Below, in pieces: positions 7,743 to 16,657 of a stretch of DNA of 43,599 bases. The notes beneath the pieces are model-generated. The model was not told the origin of the DNA. It made no database searches and worked only from the letters and a program-made list of their open reading frames with translations. The translations under genes and the position numbers were made by a program. The stretch's first letter is position 1, and every line of letters begins with the position of its first letter. Source of the stretch: a bacterium HR35 (GTDB taxonomy: Bacteria > Patescibacteriota > Minisyncoccia > UBA6257 > HR35); contig BEIL01000005.1 in the NCBI GenBank assembly GCA_002898235.1, positions 1 through 43,599 of the forward strand, in the 5' to 3' direction.

Positions 7743-9191
7743 ATGAAAATTAAATTTTTTAATCAAAAAATGTTTAAGAAAATTTTATTACTTTTACCAT
7801 TTGTTTTAGCGATAGCTAATGTCTCTGCCCAATCTTGCCCTTCTCAAACAACCTATGGTGATACTTGGGCCACTTTAGTTGGTGAAATTCAAGACAATGG
7901 TGGTGATCCTAATATTACTGCTTGGTTTGAATGGGGAACTTCAAGTTTTTCTTTATCTAATAGAACTCCAGATCAAGCTCTTTATGTTCCTAATCCACCT
8001 CAAAGATTTTGTACTACTATATCCGGTCTTCAACCTTGCACTACTTACTATTATCGAGCAGCCTCTCGAAATAGTGGCGGAACAAATTACGGAGCTATTT
8101 ATTCTTTTAGAACAACTTGTAATTTAAATCTTCAAGTTTCTTGTTATGCTTCTCCTAATCCCGCTAATATAGGTCAAACTGTTGTTTTTACAGCTAATGT
8201 TAGTGGTGGAACTGGCTCTTATTCTTATTCTTGGTCAGGAGCTTGCAGTGGTTTTTCTTCAACTTGCTCTCGTTCTTTTTCTTCAGCTGGAACATATACA
8301 GCTACAGTTACTGTTACTTCTGGCAATCAAACTCAATCAGCTTCTTGTTCAGTAAATGTTTCTTCTGGTCCATCTTTCCCTTTGACCATTAATCCTTTCC
8401 AAATCAACCAACCACCTGTTCCTATTATTGCTTTTACACCTGAAGAAATAAGACCAGGTACAATTGTTACTTTTGACGCTTCCAATTCTTATGATCCTGA
8501 TGGAACTATTATAGCTTATGAATGGAGAATTAATAATGAAATTGCTTCTTATAATCGACAATTTTCTCGAGCTTTAGCTTCTGGAATTTATCGAATTAAG
8601 CTTACGGTTACTGATAATCAAGGAGCTTCTAATTCCAAAGAAATCTTAATTTCAGTAGGTAGAACTGTTTTTCTTACAAGAACTCAAACTGTTGTTCGTA
8701 ATGTTCCTCTGATTACTCAAGTTACTAGCCAAGCAAAACTAATTGATTTACTTTTAGATGCTTCCTATCCTGTTTTTGCTTGTCAAAAAAACGAAATCCA
8801 AATAACATTGGTTAATAACACTAACGTCAATCGAAGAGTAACTCTAAGACCAGTAGGAGAAATAGCTAGCTGGTTTAATCCTCAATCTAAAACTTTAATC
8901 TTAAAACCAAGATCAACTAATTTAATAAAATGGGAAGTTAATCCTCCATGCAACATAAAAGCCGGAAATTATGATTTTAACCTCCAAGTAGAAACTCCTG
9001 GTGGTTTTTATAATTTTTCCTCTTTTTTTGAAGTAAAAGAAAAAACAAATTTCCTTTCACCTCTTTTAGGTTTTATAGGAGGAATTTTGTTTAATTGGTG
9101 GTTACTCCTTCTTTTTCTCTTAATCCTTCTTTTGAACGCTTATCTTTGGTATCGAAATCTTAAAAAACAAGAACAAACTAGCCAAGCTTGA
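7743..9191 (+). CDS. Membrane-anchored surface protein: signal peptide, FN3-like, two PKD domains, Ig-like region, C-terminal TM
   Basis: FN3/PKD part nearly identical to the 6603 gene; second PKD (FDASNSYDPDGTIIAYEWRIN...TVTDNQGASNSKE); C-terminal TM LLGFIGGILFNWWLLLLFLLILLLNAYLWY plus basic tail. The start may be ATG 7743 or ATG 7770. Confidence 0.88.
   Translation: MKIKFFNQKMFKKILLLLPFVLAIANVSAQSCPSQTTYGDTWATLVGEIQDNGGDPNITAWFEWGTSSFSLSNRTPDQALYVPNPPQRFCTTISGLQPCTTYYYRAASRNSGGTNYGAIYSFRTTCNLNLQVSCYASPNPANIGQTVVFTANVSGGTGSYSYSWSGACSGFSSTCSRSFSSAGTYTATVTVTSGNQTQSASCSVNVSSGPSFPLTINPFQINQPPVPIIAFTPEEIRPGTIVTFDASNSYDPDGTIIAYEWRINNEIASYNRQFSRALASGIYRIKLTVTDNQGASNSKEILISVGRTVFLTRTQTVVRNVPLITQVTSQAKLIDLLLDASYPVFACQKNEIQITLVNNTNVNRRVTLRPVGEIASWFNPQSKTLILKPRSTNLIKWEVNPPCNIKAGNYDFNLQVETPGGFYNFSSFFEVKEKTNFLSPLLGFIGGILFNWWLLLLFLLILLLNAYLWYRNLKKQEQTSQA
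7833..8355 (+). repeat. Long direct repeat copy 2 (523 bp)
   Basis: See copy 1. Confidence 0.95.
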
Positions 9192-9223
9192 TTTTTTAAA
9201 TAAAGTTATTTAAAATTCATTTT

Positions 9224-9529
9224 ATGTTAAAGAGAAAACTTCTCTCTCTATTAGTAATTGCTTTACTCATTAGTCCTTCTTTAATTTTATTTACAGATTT
9301 TAAATTTAAAAATGAATTAGTTTTTTTTCTAGATAATAGTGAGTTGCTATTAATCTTTGAAGACTTTTTCTTTAATCCTTTAATTTTATTTATCTTTTTC
9401 TCTCTACCATTAATTTTTCTAATTTTAAAAGGATTTACCTTTTCAGCACATTTTTATCTTAAAGAGACTCCATTTTTTTGTTATTTACTAAATAAAAGTA
9501 ATAATCGCTCTCCTCCCCAATCTAGATAA
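9224..9529 (+). CDS. Small hydrophobic protein of unknown function
   Basis: 101-aa ORF with two hydrophobic stretches; codon use similar to neighbours; no recognisable family. Confidence 0.5.
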   Translation: MLKRKLLSLLVIALLISPSLILFTDFKFKNELVFFLDNSELLLIFEDFFFNPLILFIFFSLPLIFLILKGFTFSAHFYLKETPFFCYLLNKSNNRSPPQSR

Positions 9530-9576
9530 ACTTCAAATTTTTAATATTAGGTCACATTAATTATTTTTTAATTAAA

Positions 9577-10107
9577 ATGAAAAAATATATTCTCTTTCTA
9601 GTCCTAATTTCTCTTTTTATTACTTCTATTTCCTTAGTAAAAGCTCAAACATCAACTTCCACATCAACTTCAACTCCCACATCAACTTCAACTTCCACAT
9701 CAACCCCTACTTCGACTCCAACATCTACATCCACCTCAACATTTCCAACTTTTAAAGCTTGCGTAGGAAGTAAAATTAAAGAATTAGCCAAGGAAAGAAA
9801 TGAAAGAAGAAAGAACCTTTTTGAAGAATATAGAACTAAAATTAAAAATGCAACCTCAACTGAAGTCAAGAAAGAAATTAGAAAAGAACTAAATTCTAAA
9901 TTAAGAGAACTTAATAAATGGTATGCTAGCGAAGTTAAAAAAATAAATTCTCAATGTAAGGAATTTAGAAAAGAAGCGGTTGAAAAAATGAAGACAGAAA
10001 AAAAGCAAATTAAAGAGGAAGTAAAGAAAAAGAAACAAGAACTTAAAAAAATAAGAAAATCAGCCACTTCTACTACTTCAACTTCATCTACTTCAACCAA
10101 TCAATAA
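9577..10107 (+). CDS. Secreted protein with Ser/Thr/Pro low-complexity linker and charged coiled-coil
   Basis: Signal peptide MKKYILFLVLISLFITSISLVKAQ; (TS)n/TP repeats; Lys/Glu-rich helical region; second TS tail. Confidence 0.75.
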   Translation: MKKYILFLVLISLFITSISLVKAQTSTSTSTSTPTSTSTSTSTPTSTPTSTSTSTFPTFKACVGSKIKELAKERNERRKNLFEEYRTKIKNATSTEVKKEIRKELNSKLRELNKWYASEVKKINSQCKEFRKEAVEKMKTEKKQIKEEVKKKKQELKKIRKSATSTTSTSSTSTNQ

Positions 10108-11295
10108 TCGCCATAATTTTTGGGGTTTAACTAATTCTTGTTTTTTAGCCTCTAATTCACTAATTTCTCTGGGCTGATTTTTGAGTTGGGGATGGTTAAT
10201 AATGATTAAAGGAAGGGAGCCCCAAAGGTGCTTACCGGTAAAAGAGTCGGTTAAATGATCGCCGGTAAGAACAAAAATGGGGCTCTCTTTCTTTAATCTT
10301 AAGTATAAATTTTTGAACCACTTATCAAAAAATTCAAAAAATTCTTTCTTCTTATTTGGTTTTTTATCATGACTAAATTCATCAGCCTCTTTTAAATGAA
10401 CATAAATCAATTCAAAATTTTTAAAATTATTTAAAATACCTTGCCAATAAAATTGATATCTCTTTTCAATTTTTTCTGTTTCGGGTAAAGTCAAAGTTTT
10501 AAATCCCACCAATTTACAACCACCTTTTAAAGCTCCATTTTCAGCTATTACTAATCCATTTTTTATTTTTGTTTTTTTAAAAAAATTCTTTAGTTTAGGC
10601 AATCGAGATCCAGCTTCTCGAGTTAAAAGAAAATTTGCAGGCAAAACTCCTTTTTTAATTCTTAATTTGTTAAAAGGATGAGTGTTTAAAAATTGATGAA
10701 CTTTAATTAAAAAATCCCAAACAATTTTAGCTGTTTTAAGAGATAGTTTATTTTTTTTAAGAGGTTTAATTTTTTTTACTTTTTTACCAATAGAATAAGG
10801 GTCGGAATCAGAAATTTGATCTGATAATTTTTTTCTAAAAATTAAAACACCACGATGACCATAAGTATGATATAAACTAAAAGGAATATCAAATTTAATT
10901 TTTTTATTAACTTCCTCTACTAATTCTTTTAATTTCCAGAAATTTCGACCAGCTCGTCTATCGATAACTTTTAAATTTTCATCAACCGTAGCAAAATCTA
11001 CTCTTAAAGCTAATTCTCCATTTTTAAAAAGAACATCGCTACCTATAGCTTCAAATGGTCCTCGTTTAAATAAATTTGGTTTTAACTTATAACCTAAAAT
11101 TCCTAAATTAGCTAAGCCGGTTACGCTTCTGTTTCCTAATTTAGGCCAGTAATTTTTTTCTAAAGGCAAAAATTGAGCCAGATAAATATTATTAAGAATG
11201 GAATTCAAAAAGGGCTTAAAAGCTAATCTTAAAGGTGTTTGTTTATGAGGTTTATCTCCAAAACCATCAATAACAAAAAAAATTATTCTTGCCAT
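10093..11295 (-). CDS. apgM: 2,3-bisphosphoglycerate-independent phosphoglycerate mutase, archaeal-type (ApgM-like)
   Basis: IIFFVIDGFGD metal site, LRVDFATVDENLKVIDRRAGR motif, late VLTGDHLTDSFTGKH. Confidence 0.85.
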   Translation of the reverse strand: MARIIFFVIDGFGDKPHKQTPLRLAFKPFLNSILNNIYLAQFLPLEKNYWPKLGNRSVTGLANLGILGYKLKPNLFKRGPFEAIGSDVLFKNGELALRVDFATVDENLKVIDRRAGRNFWKLKELVEEVNKKIKFDIPFSLYHTYGHRGVLIFRKKLSDQISDSDPYSIGKKVKKIKPLKKNKLSLKTAKIVWDFLIKVHQFLNTHPFNKLRIKKGVLPANFLLTREAGSRLPKLKNFFKKTKIKNGLVIAENGALKGGCKLVGFKTLTLPETEKIEKRYQFYWQGILNNFKNFELIYVHLKEADEFSHDKKPNKKKEFFEFFDKWFKNLYLRLKKESPIFVLTGDHLTDSFTGKHLWGSLPLIIINHPQLKNQPREISELEAKKQELVKPQKLWRLLIG

Positions 11296-11309
11296 TTTTA
11301 TTTATTTTA

Positions 11310-11318
11310 TGGTATAAT
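11310..11318 (+). promoter_or_regulatory. Extended -10 promoter TGGTATAAT upstream of rpmJ operon
   Basis: Exact TGnTATAAT, about 44 nt before the rpmJ ATG. Confidence 0.6.
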
Positions 11319-11362
11319 TAATCAGTTTTGAAGCAGCTCTATTTTTATTTATTCTAAAAACT

Positions 11363-11476
11363 ATGAAAGTTAAACCATCCATTAAAAAAAGGTGCGCTAA
11401 GTGTAAAATAGTTAAAAGAGGGGTTTATCGCTACGTTATTTGCGAAAACCCCAAACATAAACAAAGACAAGGATAA
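11363..11476 (+). CDS. rpmJ: Ribosomal protein bL36
   Basis: Translated by eye: [37 protein letters not shown]; Zn-type CxxC...C...H; immediately upstream of rpsM. Absent from the ORF track (short). Confidence 0.96.
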   Translation: MKVKPSIKKRCAKCKIVKRGVYRYVICENPKHKQRQG

Positions 11477-11868
11477 TGACAAGAATTGCTGGCGTAGAAC
11501 TTCCTGATAATAAAAGAGTAGTTTTTGCCTTGCCTCGAATTTATGGTATTGGTCTTTCTTTGGCTAAAAGAATCTGTCAAGAAACTAAAATTGATCCTTT
11601 TAAAAGAGTTGGTGAATTAACTCCGGAAGAAATAAATAGAATTGAAAAATTTATTGAAACTAATTTTAAAATCGAGGGTGATTTAAGAAGAGAAATCCAA
11701 GCTAATATTAAAAGGCTGATTGAAATAAACTGCTATCGAGGGGTAAGACATGTTAAAAAACTTCCAGTTAGAGGTCAAAGAACTAGATCTAATGCCAGAA
11801 CTCGCAAAGGTCCAAGAAAAACAGTTGCTACCGGTGCTCGAAGAAAAGCCGGTGCTGGTAAGAGATAA
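11476..11868 (+). CDS. rpsM: Ribosomal protein uS13
   Basis: [14 protein letters not shown]-type start and [25 protein letters not shown]. Confidence 0.98.
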   Translation: MTRIAGVELPDNKRVVFALPRIYGIGLSLAKRICQETKIDPFKRVGELTPEEINRIEKFIETNFKIEGDLRREIQANIKRLIEINCYRGVRHVKKLPVRGQRTRSNARTRKGPRKTVATGARRKAGAGKR

Positions 11869-11870
11869 TC

Positions 11871-12317
11871 ATGGGTAAAACAAGAACAAAAATAATTACA
11901 GGAGAGGAAGAAAAAACTAAGTTAACAGAAGAGACTGCTGCTCCTAAAAAAAAGAAATTGAAAAAAGCTTATTTTAAAACTGCTCGAATTTATATTAACT
12001 CTCACTTTAATAATACGATTATTACTTTAACAGATGATAATGGTAATGTAATTGCTTGGTCATCAGCTGGTCATGCAGGTTTAAAAAATACAAAGAAAGG
12101 AACACCCTTTGGAGGTCAAAAAGCAATGGAGGTCCTTTTAGAAAAAATGGCTAATTTTAATATTGATGAGATAAAAGTATTTGTAAAAGGCGTTGGTCCA
12201 GGAAGAGAAGCTGCTCTGAGAGTTTTGTTTAGTAAAAATTTAAATATTATTTCTATTGCCGATATTACTCCTGTTCCCTTTGGAGGTCCAACAAAACCTA
12301 AACCACGCAGAGTTTAA
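11871..12317 (+). CDS. rpsK: Ribosomal protein uS11
   Basis: HFNNTIITLTDDNGNVIAWSSAGHAGLKNTKKGTPFGGQ...GPGREAALR. Confidence 0.98.
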   Translation: MGKTRTKIITGEEEKTKLTEETAAPKKKKLKKAYFKTARIYINSHFNNTIITLTDDNGNVIAWSSAGHAGLKNTKKGTPFGGQKAMEVLLEKMANFNIDEIKVFVKGVGPGREAALRVLFSKNLNIISIADITPVPFGGPTKPKPRRV

Positions 12318-12321
12318 AAAA

Positions 12322-12942
12322 ATGAGATTAGGACCAAAATGTAAATATTGTCGAAGATTTGGAGTGAAATTAGGATTGAATGAGAGATGTTTATCACCGA
12401 AATGTGCTTTGACTAGAAGAAGAACTCGACCAGGGGTTCATGGAAGAAAACCTCATCCTCTTTCTTTGTATGGAAAACAGCTTCAAGAAAAACAAAGATT
12501 GAAATATTTTTATTTAGCTAATGAAAGACAAATGAAAAGATATGTAGAAATGGCTCAAAAAAGTAAAAAATCAGCTCCTGAAGCTCTTTTAGAAATTTTA
12601 GAAAGAAGATTAGATAATGTTATTTGGCGATTAGGTTATACTCCTCATAAAACTCAAGCAAGACAACTTGTTAGCCATGGACATTTTTTAGTTAACGGAA
12701 AAAGAATGAAAATTCCTTCTTATTTAGTGGAACCTGGCGATGTTATCGAAATTAGACCGGGGAGCCGAGATATTAAACCCTTCGAAGATTTAAGCGAAAG
12801 ACTTAAAAATTTTAATCCCCCTTCTTGGTTGGAAATAGATAAAAATACTTTTAAAGCTAAAGTTTTAAGATTGCCTAATTATGAAGAAATTCAACATAAT
12901 TTTGATTTACCTTTAGTTATTGACTTCTATAGTCGTCATTAA
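12322..12942 (+). CDS. rpsD: Ribosomal protein uS4 (four-Cys, C+ form)
   Basis: MRLGPKCKYCRRFGVKLGLNERCLSPKCALTRR; S4 domain RLDNVIWRLGYTPHKTQARQLVSHGHFLVNGK. True start is 12322, not 12256. Confidence 0.97.
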   Translation: MRLGPKCKYCRRFGVKLGLNERCLSPKCALTRRRTRPGVHGRKPHPLSLYGKQLQEKQRLKYFYLANERQMKRYVEMAQKSKKSAPEALLEILERRLDNVIWRLGYTPHKTQARQLVSHGHFLVNGKRMKIPSYLVEPGDVIEIRPGSRDIKPFEDLSERLKNFNPPSWLEIDKNTFKAKVLRLPNYEEIQHNFDLPLVIDFYSRH

Positions 12943-12955
12943 AAATTTATTTAAA

Positions 12956-13654
12956 ATGAGCATTATTAATGATTTAGTTTTACCCGAAAAACCTAAGTTA
13001 GTTTTGTCAGAGGAAAAAAAAGCAACTTTTGAAATAAAACCCCTTTTTCCAGGCTTTGGAGTTACTTTAGGGAATGCTCTTCGAAGAGTTTTGCTTTCAT
13101 CTTTAGTTGGTGCTGCTGTTACTAAAGTAAAAATTGAAAATGTTGAGCATGAATTTAGTACCTTACCAGGTGTTTATGAAGATGTAATTGATGTTCTTTT
13201 AAATCTTAAAAAAATAAGATTTAAATTTAACCTTGATTATCCTGTTGAACTTAAATTAGAAGCTAAAGGAAAAAAGGAAGTTAAAGCTAAAGATATTCAA
13301 CTGGTAGCTGGAGTTGAAATTGTTAATCCCGATCTTTTAATTGCCACTCTTACGAGCGAGGAAGCTGAATTAAAAATGGTTCTGACAGTAGAAAAGGGTA
13401 GGGGTTATGTTTTAGGAGAGAATATTAAGAAAGAGAAACTAGGCATAGGAGAGATAGTTTTAGACGCTAATTTTTCACCAGTAGTTAATGTTAGTTATGA
13501 GGTAGAAAATATAAGATACCTTGAAAGAACAGATTTTAATCTTTTACGAATTACCATTGAGACTGACGGTACAAAAACACCAACCGAAGCCTTGAACGAA
13601 GCTTTAGAAATTTTAATTAACCATTTCGAAGTTTTAAAATTTAAAGAAGCTTAA
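12956..13654 (+). CDS. rpoA: RNA polymerase alpha subunit, N-terminal domains only
   Basis: PLFPGFGVTLGNALRRVLLSSLVGAAV; ends after TEALNEALEILINHFEVLKFKEA. ATG at 12956 preferred. Confidence 0.96.
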   Translation: MSIINDLVLPEKPKLVLSEEKKATFEIKPLFPGFGVTLGNALRRVLLSSLVGAAVTKVKIENVEHEFSTLPGVYEDVIDVLLNLKKIRFKFNLDYPVELKLEAKGKKEVKAKDIQLVAGVEIVNPDLLIATLTSEEAELKMVLTVEKGRGYVLGENIKKEKLGIGEIVLDANFSPVVNVSYEVENIRYLERTDFNLLRITIETDGTKTPTEALNEALEILINHFEVLKFKEA

Positions 13655-13656
13655 AA

Positions 13657-14007
13657 ATGAGAAAATTAAAAAAAGGAAAAAAGTTTGGTTTAAAGAAAGA
13701 TCAACGAAAAGCTTTTTTAAAAATTTTAGCCCACCATCTTATTATGAATCAAAAAATTAAAACTACTACTCAAAGAGCTAAAGTTTTAAAACAACTAATG
13801 GAAAGATTAATTTCTAAAGCAAAAAAAGGAGATTTAGCTACTTTAAGATATTTATTAGCTCACTTGCCAAAAAAATCTGCTTATAAACTTTTTTATGAAA
13901 TTGCTCCTAAATATCAAGACCGAAATGGAGGTTACTTAAGAGTATTAAAACTACCATTTAGAAGAATTAAAGATAACGCCGAATTAAGCTTAATTGAATT
14001 TGTTTAA
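13657..14007 (+). CDS. rplQ: Ribosomal protein bL17
   Basis: KFGLKKDQRKAFLKILAHHLI...RVLKLPFRRIKDNAELSLIEFV. Confidence 0.96.
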   Translation: MRKLKKGKKFGLKKDQRKAFLKILAHHLIMNQKIKTTTQRAKVLKQLMERLISKAKKGDLATLRYLLAHLPKKSAYKLFYEIAPKYQDRNGGYLRVLKLPFRRIKDNAELSLIEFV

Positions 14008-14008
14008 G

Positions 14009-14242
14009 ATGTTAGTTATTCGTTTTCAAAAGGTTGGTAAAAAGAAACAGAAGATTTTAAGGTTAGTTTTACAAGACAAAAGATGGAAACTAAACGGAAA
14101 GGTCATTAAAGTTTTAGGCTGGTGGAATCCTTACCTTAAACAAGGAGAATTTAATAAAGAATTAATTGATTTTTATTTGAAAAATGGAGCTCAATTAAGT
14201 GAAACAGCTAAAAGCATTCTTAAAAAGAATAAAGTTATCTAG
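14009..14242 (+). CDS. rpsP: Ribosomal protein bS16
   Basis: MLVIRFQKVGKKKQKILRLVLQDKRWKLNGKVIKVLGWWNP. Confidence 0.92.
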   Translation: MLVIRFQKVGKKKQKILRLVLQDKRWKLNGKVIKVLGWWNPYLKQGEFNKELIDFYLKNGAQLSETAKSILKKNKVI

Positions 14243-14251
14243 TTATTTAAC

Positions 14252-15577
14252 ATGAAAATTAAATTTTTTAGATTAGCTAATGGTTTGCGAATAATTTTTA
14301 TTCCTAGAGAAGATTTTGAATCATTAACTTTTTTCTTATATTTTAAATATGGTTCTTTTTACGAAGAAAAAAAAGAAAGTGGTTTGGCTCATTTTTTAGA
14401 GCATCTTATTTTTGCTGGTAGTCAAAATTTTCCTGAAAGAAAAAAAGTTTTAGATGAGTTAGAAAAAATTTCAGCTATCTTTAATGGTGGAACCTCATTT
14501 GATTTTTCTTATTTCTATATTAAAGTTTTAGAAAAATATAAGGAACAAGCTCTATTTATTTTAGCTGACTTAATTAAAAATCCCCTTTTTAGAGAAGAAG
14601 ATATTGAAAAAGAAAAAAAAATTATTTTAGAAGAAATCCGTTTGAGCGAGGATGATTATTTAGGAAAATGTCTAGAAAATCTATTAGAGACTCTTTTTCC
14701 TAATAAAAATTGGGGAAGGAGAATCATCGGATTTCCAGAAACAATTACGGCTTTTAATCGAAAAAACATCCTCCAAGCTTATACTAATTACTATACAGCT
14801 AAGAATTCAATTTTAGTAGTAATTGGTAAAATTAATAATTTTAAGAAACTACTTGAGTTAATTGACCGAAATTTTAAAGGTTTAAAAAGAGGTAAAGAAA
14901 AAAATTTAGGTGAATTTAACCTTAAGCCATCTTTTAATTTAAAAATTAGTCAGAACCAAGTCAATCAAACTTATTTTGCTTTAGGAACCTTTGAGAAAAT
15001 TAAAAATTTCGAAGAATATCTTAAAGAAAGGGGTTTTCTTTATTTAATTATAATGAACAGAATTTTAGGTGAAGGAAACAATTCAAGATTATTTTTAAAA
15101 ATAAGAGAAGAATTGAATTTGGCTTATATTATCAAAAGCGATTTAATTATCTTTCCTAAGCATTTAATTTTTTATATCCAAACCGGTCTTAAAAAGGAAA
15201 ATTATTTAGAAGGAATTAAAGCTATATTAGAAGAATTAATTCGAATTAAAAAAGAAGGATTTACTAAAGAAGAAATTAAAACTGCTTATGAATCTACTTT
15301 GGATAATTTTCTTCTTGATTGGGAAAATGTTTTTCGAGTAAGCCGAATTTATGCTTACAGTTATCTTTATTACTTTAAAGATTTCAAACCTCGAGATCTT
15401 AAAAAATTTGTTTTAAAAATTTTAGGTAAAAAGTTAGCCTATGATGAAATTAATAAAAAAATTAAAAACTTTCTTCAACAACCCTTTTCTTTTTCTCTAA
15501 TTATTCCCCAAGAAGAAAATAAAAACAAAGTTGAAAAATTTATTAAAAAATCAATTAAAATTATGACAAAAGAATAA
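14252..15577 (+). CDS. M16 family (insulinase-like) zinc protease
   Basis: HFLEH zinc motif (SGLAHFLEHLIFAGS) and downstream E-rich helix. Confidence 0.92.
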   Translation: MKIKFFRLANGLRIIFIPREDFESLTFFLYFKYGSFYEEKKESGLAHFLEHLIFAGSQNFPERKKVLDELEKISAIFNGGTSFDFSYFYIKVLEKYKEQALFILADLIKNPLFREEDIEKEKKIILEEIRLSEDDYLGKCLENLLETLFPNKNWGRRIIGFPETITAFNRKNILQAYTNYYTAKNSILVVIGKINNFKKLLELIDRNFKGLKRGKEKNLGEFNLKPSFNLKISQNQVNQTYFALGTFEKIKNFEEYLKERGFLYLIIMNRILGEGNNSRLFLKIREELNLAYIIKSDLIIFPKHLIFYIQTGLKKENYLEGIKAILEELIRIKKEGFTKEEIKTAYESTLDNFLLDWENVFRVSRIYAYSYLYYFKDFKPRDLKKFVLKILGKKLAYDEINKKIKNFLQQPFSFSLIIPQEENKNKVEKFIKKSIKIMTKE

Positions 15578-15579
15578 CG

Positions 15580-16533
15580 ATGAATAAAACCTCGTTTTGG
15601 TTAATACCTTTACTGATTATAATTTTTTGGCTAACTAAAGAAATCATTTTTTCTTTTTTTATGGGAACAGTGATTGGCTTAACAATTCAAAACCTTTCTC
15701 GTTTTTTAAGTTTAAAACTCAAATTGCCTTATTATCTTTTAGTTTTTCTTCTTTATTTTTTAATTTTTTTCTTTTTTGGTTTTTTGATTTATTCTCTCTT
15801 TAAAGTAATCACTTTAGAACTTCCAGGTTTTATTTCACATTTAAATAACTTTTTAAAAGCTTATAACTTAAAAATAGAAAAATTAGAGAGCATTAAAAAT
15901 TTTGATTTTTTAACAATTTTTCAATCACATTTTGTTAATGTTTTTTCGTTTCTGTATTCTCTTTTCGGAAATTTCATTTCAGTTATTTTAGTTTTTATTA
16001 TTTCAATTTATATTGCTCTGAGTCCTAATTTGGAAAGAGATATTTTTGCTTATCTTCCGGAAGAAAAAAGAGAAGAAATTTTTAATATTTGGTTCCGAAT
16101 TAAAAGAAAATTGTCATTCTGGATTTTGGGGCAAATAATTTTAATGCTAACTATTGGTTTAGCAACTTATTTAGTCTATGGCATAATTTTCGATATGCCT
16201 TATAAATTTTTAATATCTTTAACTGCTGGAGTTTTAGAGGCTGTTCCCATTTTAGGACCAATTATTTCTACTATTATCGCAGTTTTTATTGCTATTATTG
16301 AAAAGCCGGAAATAGTTTTTTTGCTTATAGCCTCCTTTTTCCTTATTCAGCAATTGGAGAACCATTTTTTGGTTCCTTTAGTTATGAAAAATACTGTTAA
16401 GCTAAACCCCCTCTTAGTTCTTTTAGGTATTTTAATTTCAAGTAATATTTTTGGTTTTTGGGGAGCAATTTCAATTTTACCTCTTTTAGTTATTTTTAAA
16501 GAGGTTTTTGACTACTATTTTAAAAAGGATTAA
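15580..16533 (+). CDS. AI-2E (PerM/UPF0118) family membrane protein
   Basis: Polytopic; GVLEAVPILGPIISTIIAVFIAI and QQLENHFLVPLVM signature. Confidence 0.92.
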   Translation: MNKTSFWLIPLLIIIFWLTKEIIFSFFMGTVIGLTIQNLSRFLSLKLKLPYYLLVFLLYFLIFFFFGFLIYSLFKVITLELPGFISHLNNFLKAYNLKIEKLESIKNFDFLTIFQSHFVNVFSFLYSLFGNFISVILVFIISIYIALSPNLERDIFAYLPEEKREEIFNIWFRIKRKLSFWILGQIILMLTIGLATYLVYGIIFDMPYKFLISLTAGVLEAVPILGPIISTIIAVFIAIIEKPEIVFLLIASFFLIQQLENHFLVPLVMKNTVKLNPLLVLLGILISSNIFGFWGAISILPLLVIFKEVFDYYFKKD

Positions 16534-16552
16534 AATTTAAAAAAGAAAACTT

Positions 16553-16623
16553 TGCGGGGTGGTGTAAGGGTAGCACGCAGGGCTCTGGACCCTGAAGTTC
16601 TGGTTCGAATCCAGACCCCGCAG
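16553..16623 (+). tRNA. tRNA-Gln (CTG), no encoded CCA
   Basis: TGCGGGG/CCCCGCA acceptor; loop CTCTGGA between CAGGG/CCCTG; TTCGAATC T-loop. Confidence 0.95.
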
Positions 16624-16642
16624 CTCGAAGGTTTTAAATTTA

Positions 16643-16651
16643 TGTTATAAT
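16643..16651 (+). promoter_or_regulatory. Extended -10 promoter TGTTATAAT for rpsR
   Basis: Exact TGnTATAAT with ATG starting 7 nt after the hexamer end. Confidence 0.75.
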
Positions 16652-16657
16652 TTATTT

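Noticed and set aside
8349-8561. 70-aa minus ORF
   Set aside because: Antisense to the PKD region of the 7743 gene, no coding character.
9648-9741. CRISPR-like array
   Set aside because: The periodic sequence encodes a Ser/Thr linker; no unique spacers of regular length.
9645-9869. 74-aa minus ORF with (VD/VE)n repeats
   Set aside because: Antisense of the Ser/Thr repeat tract.
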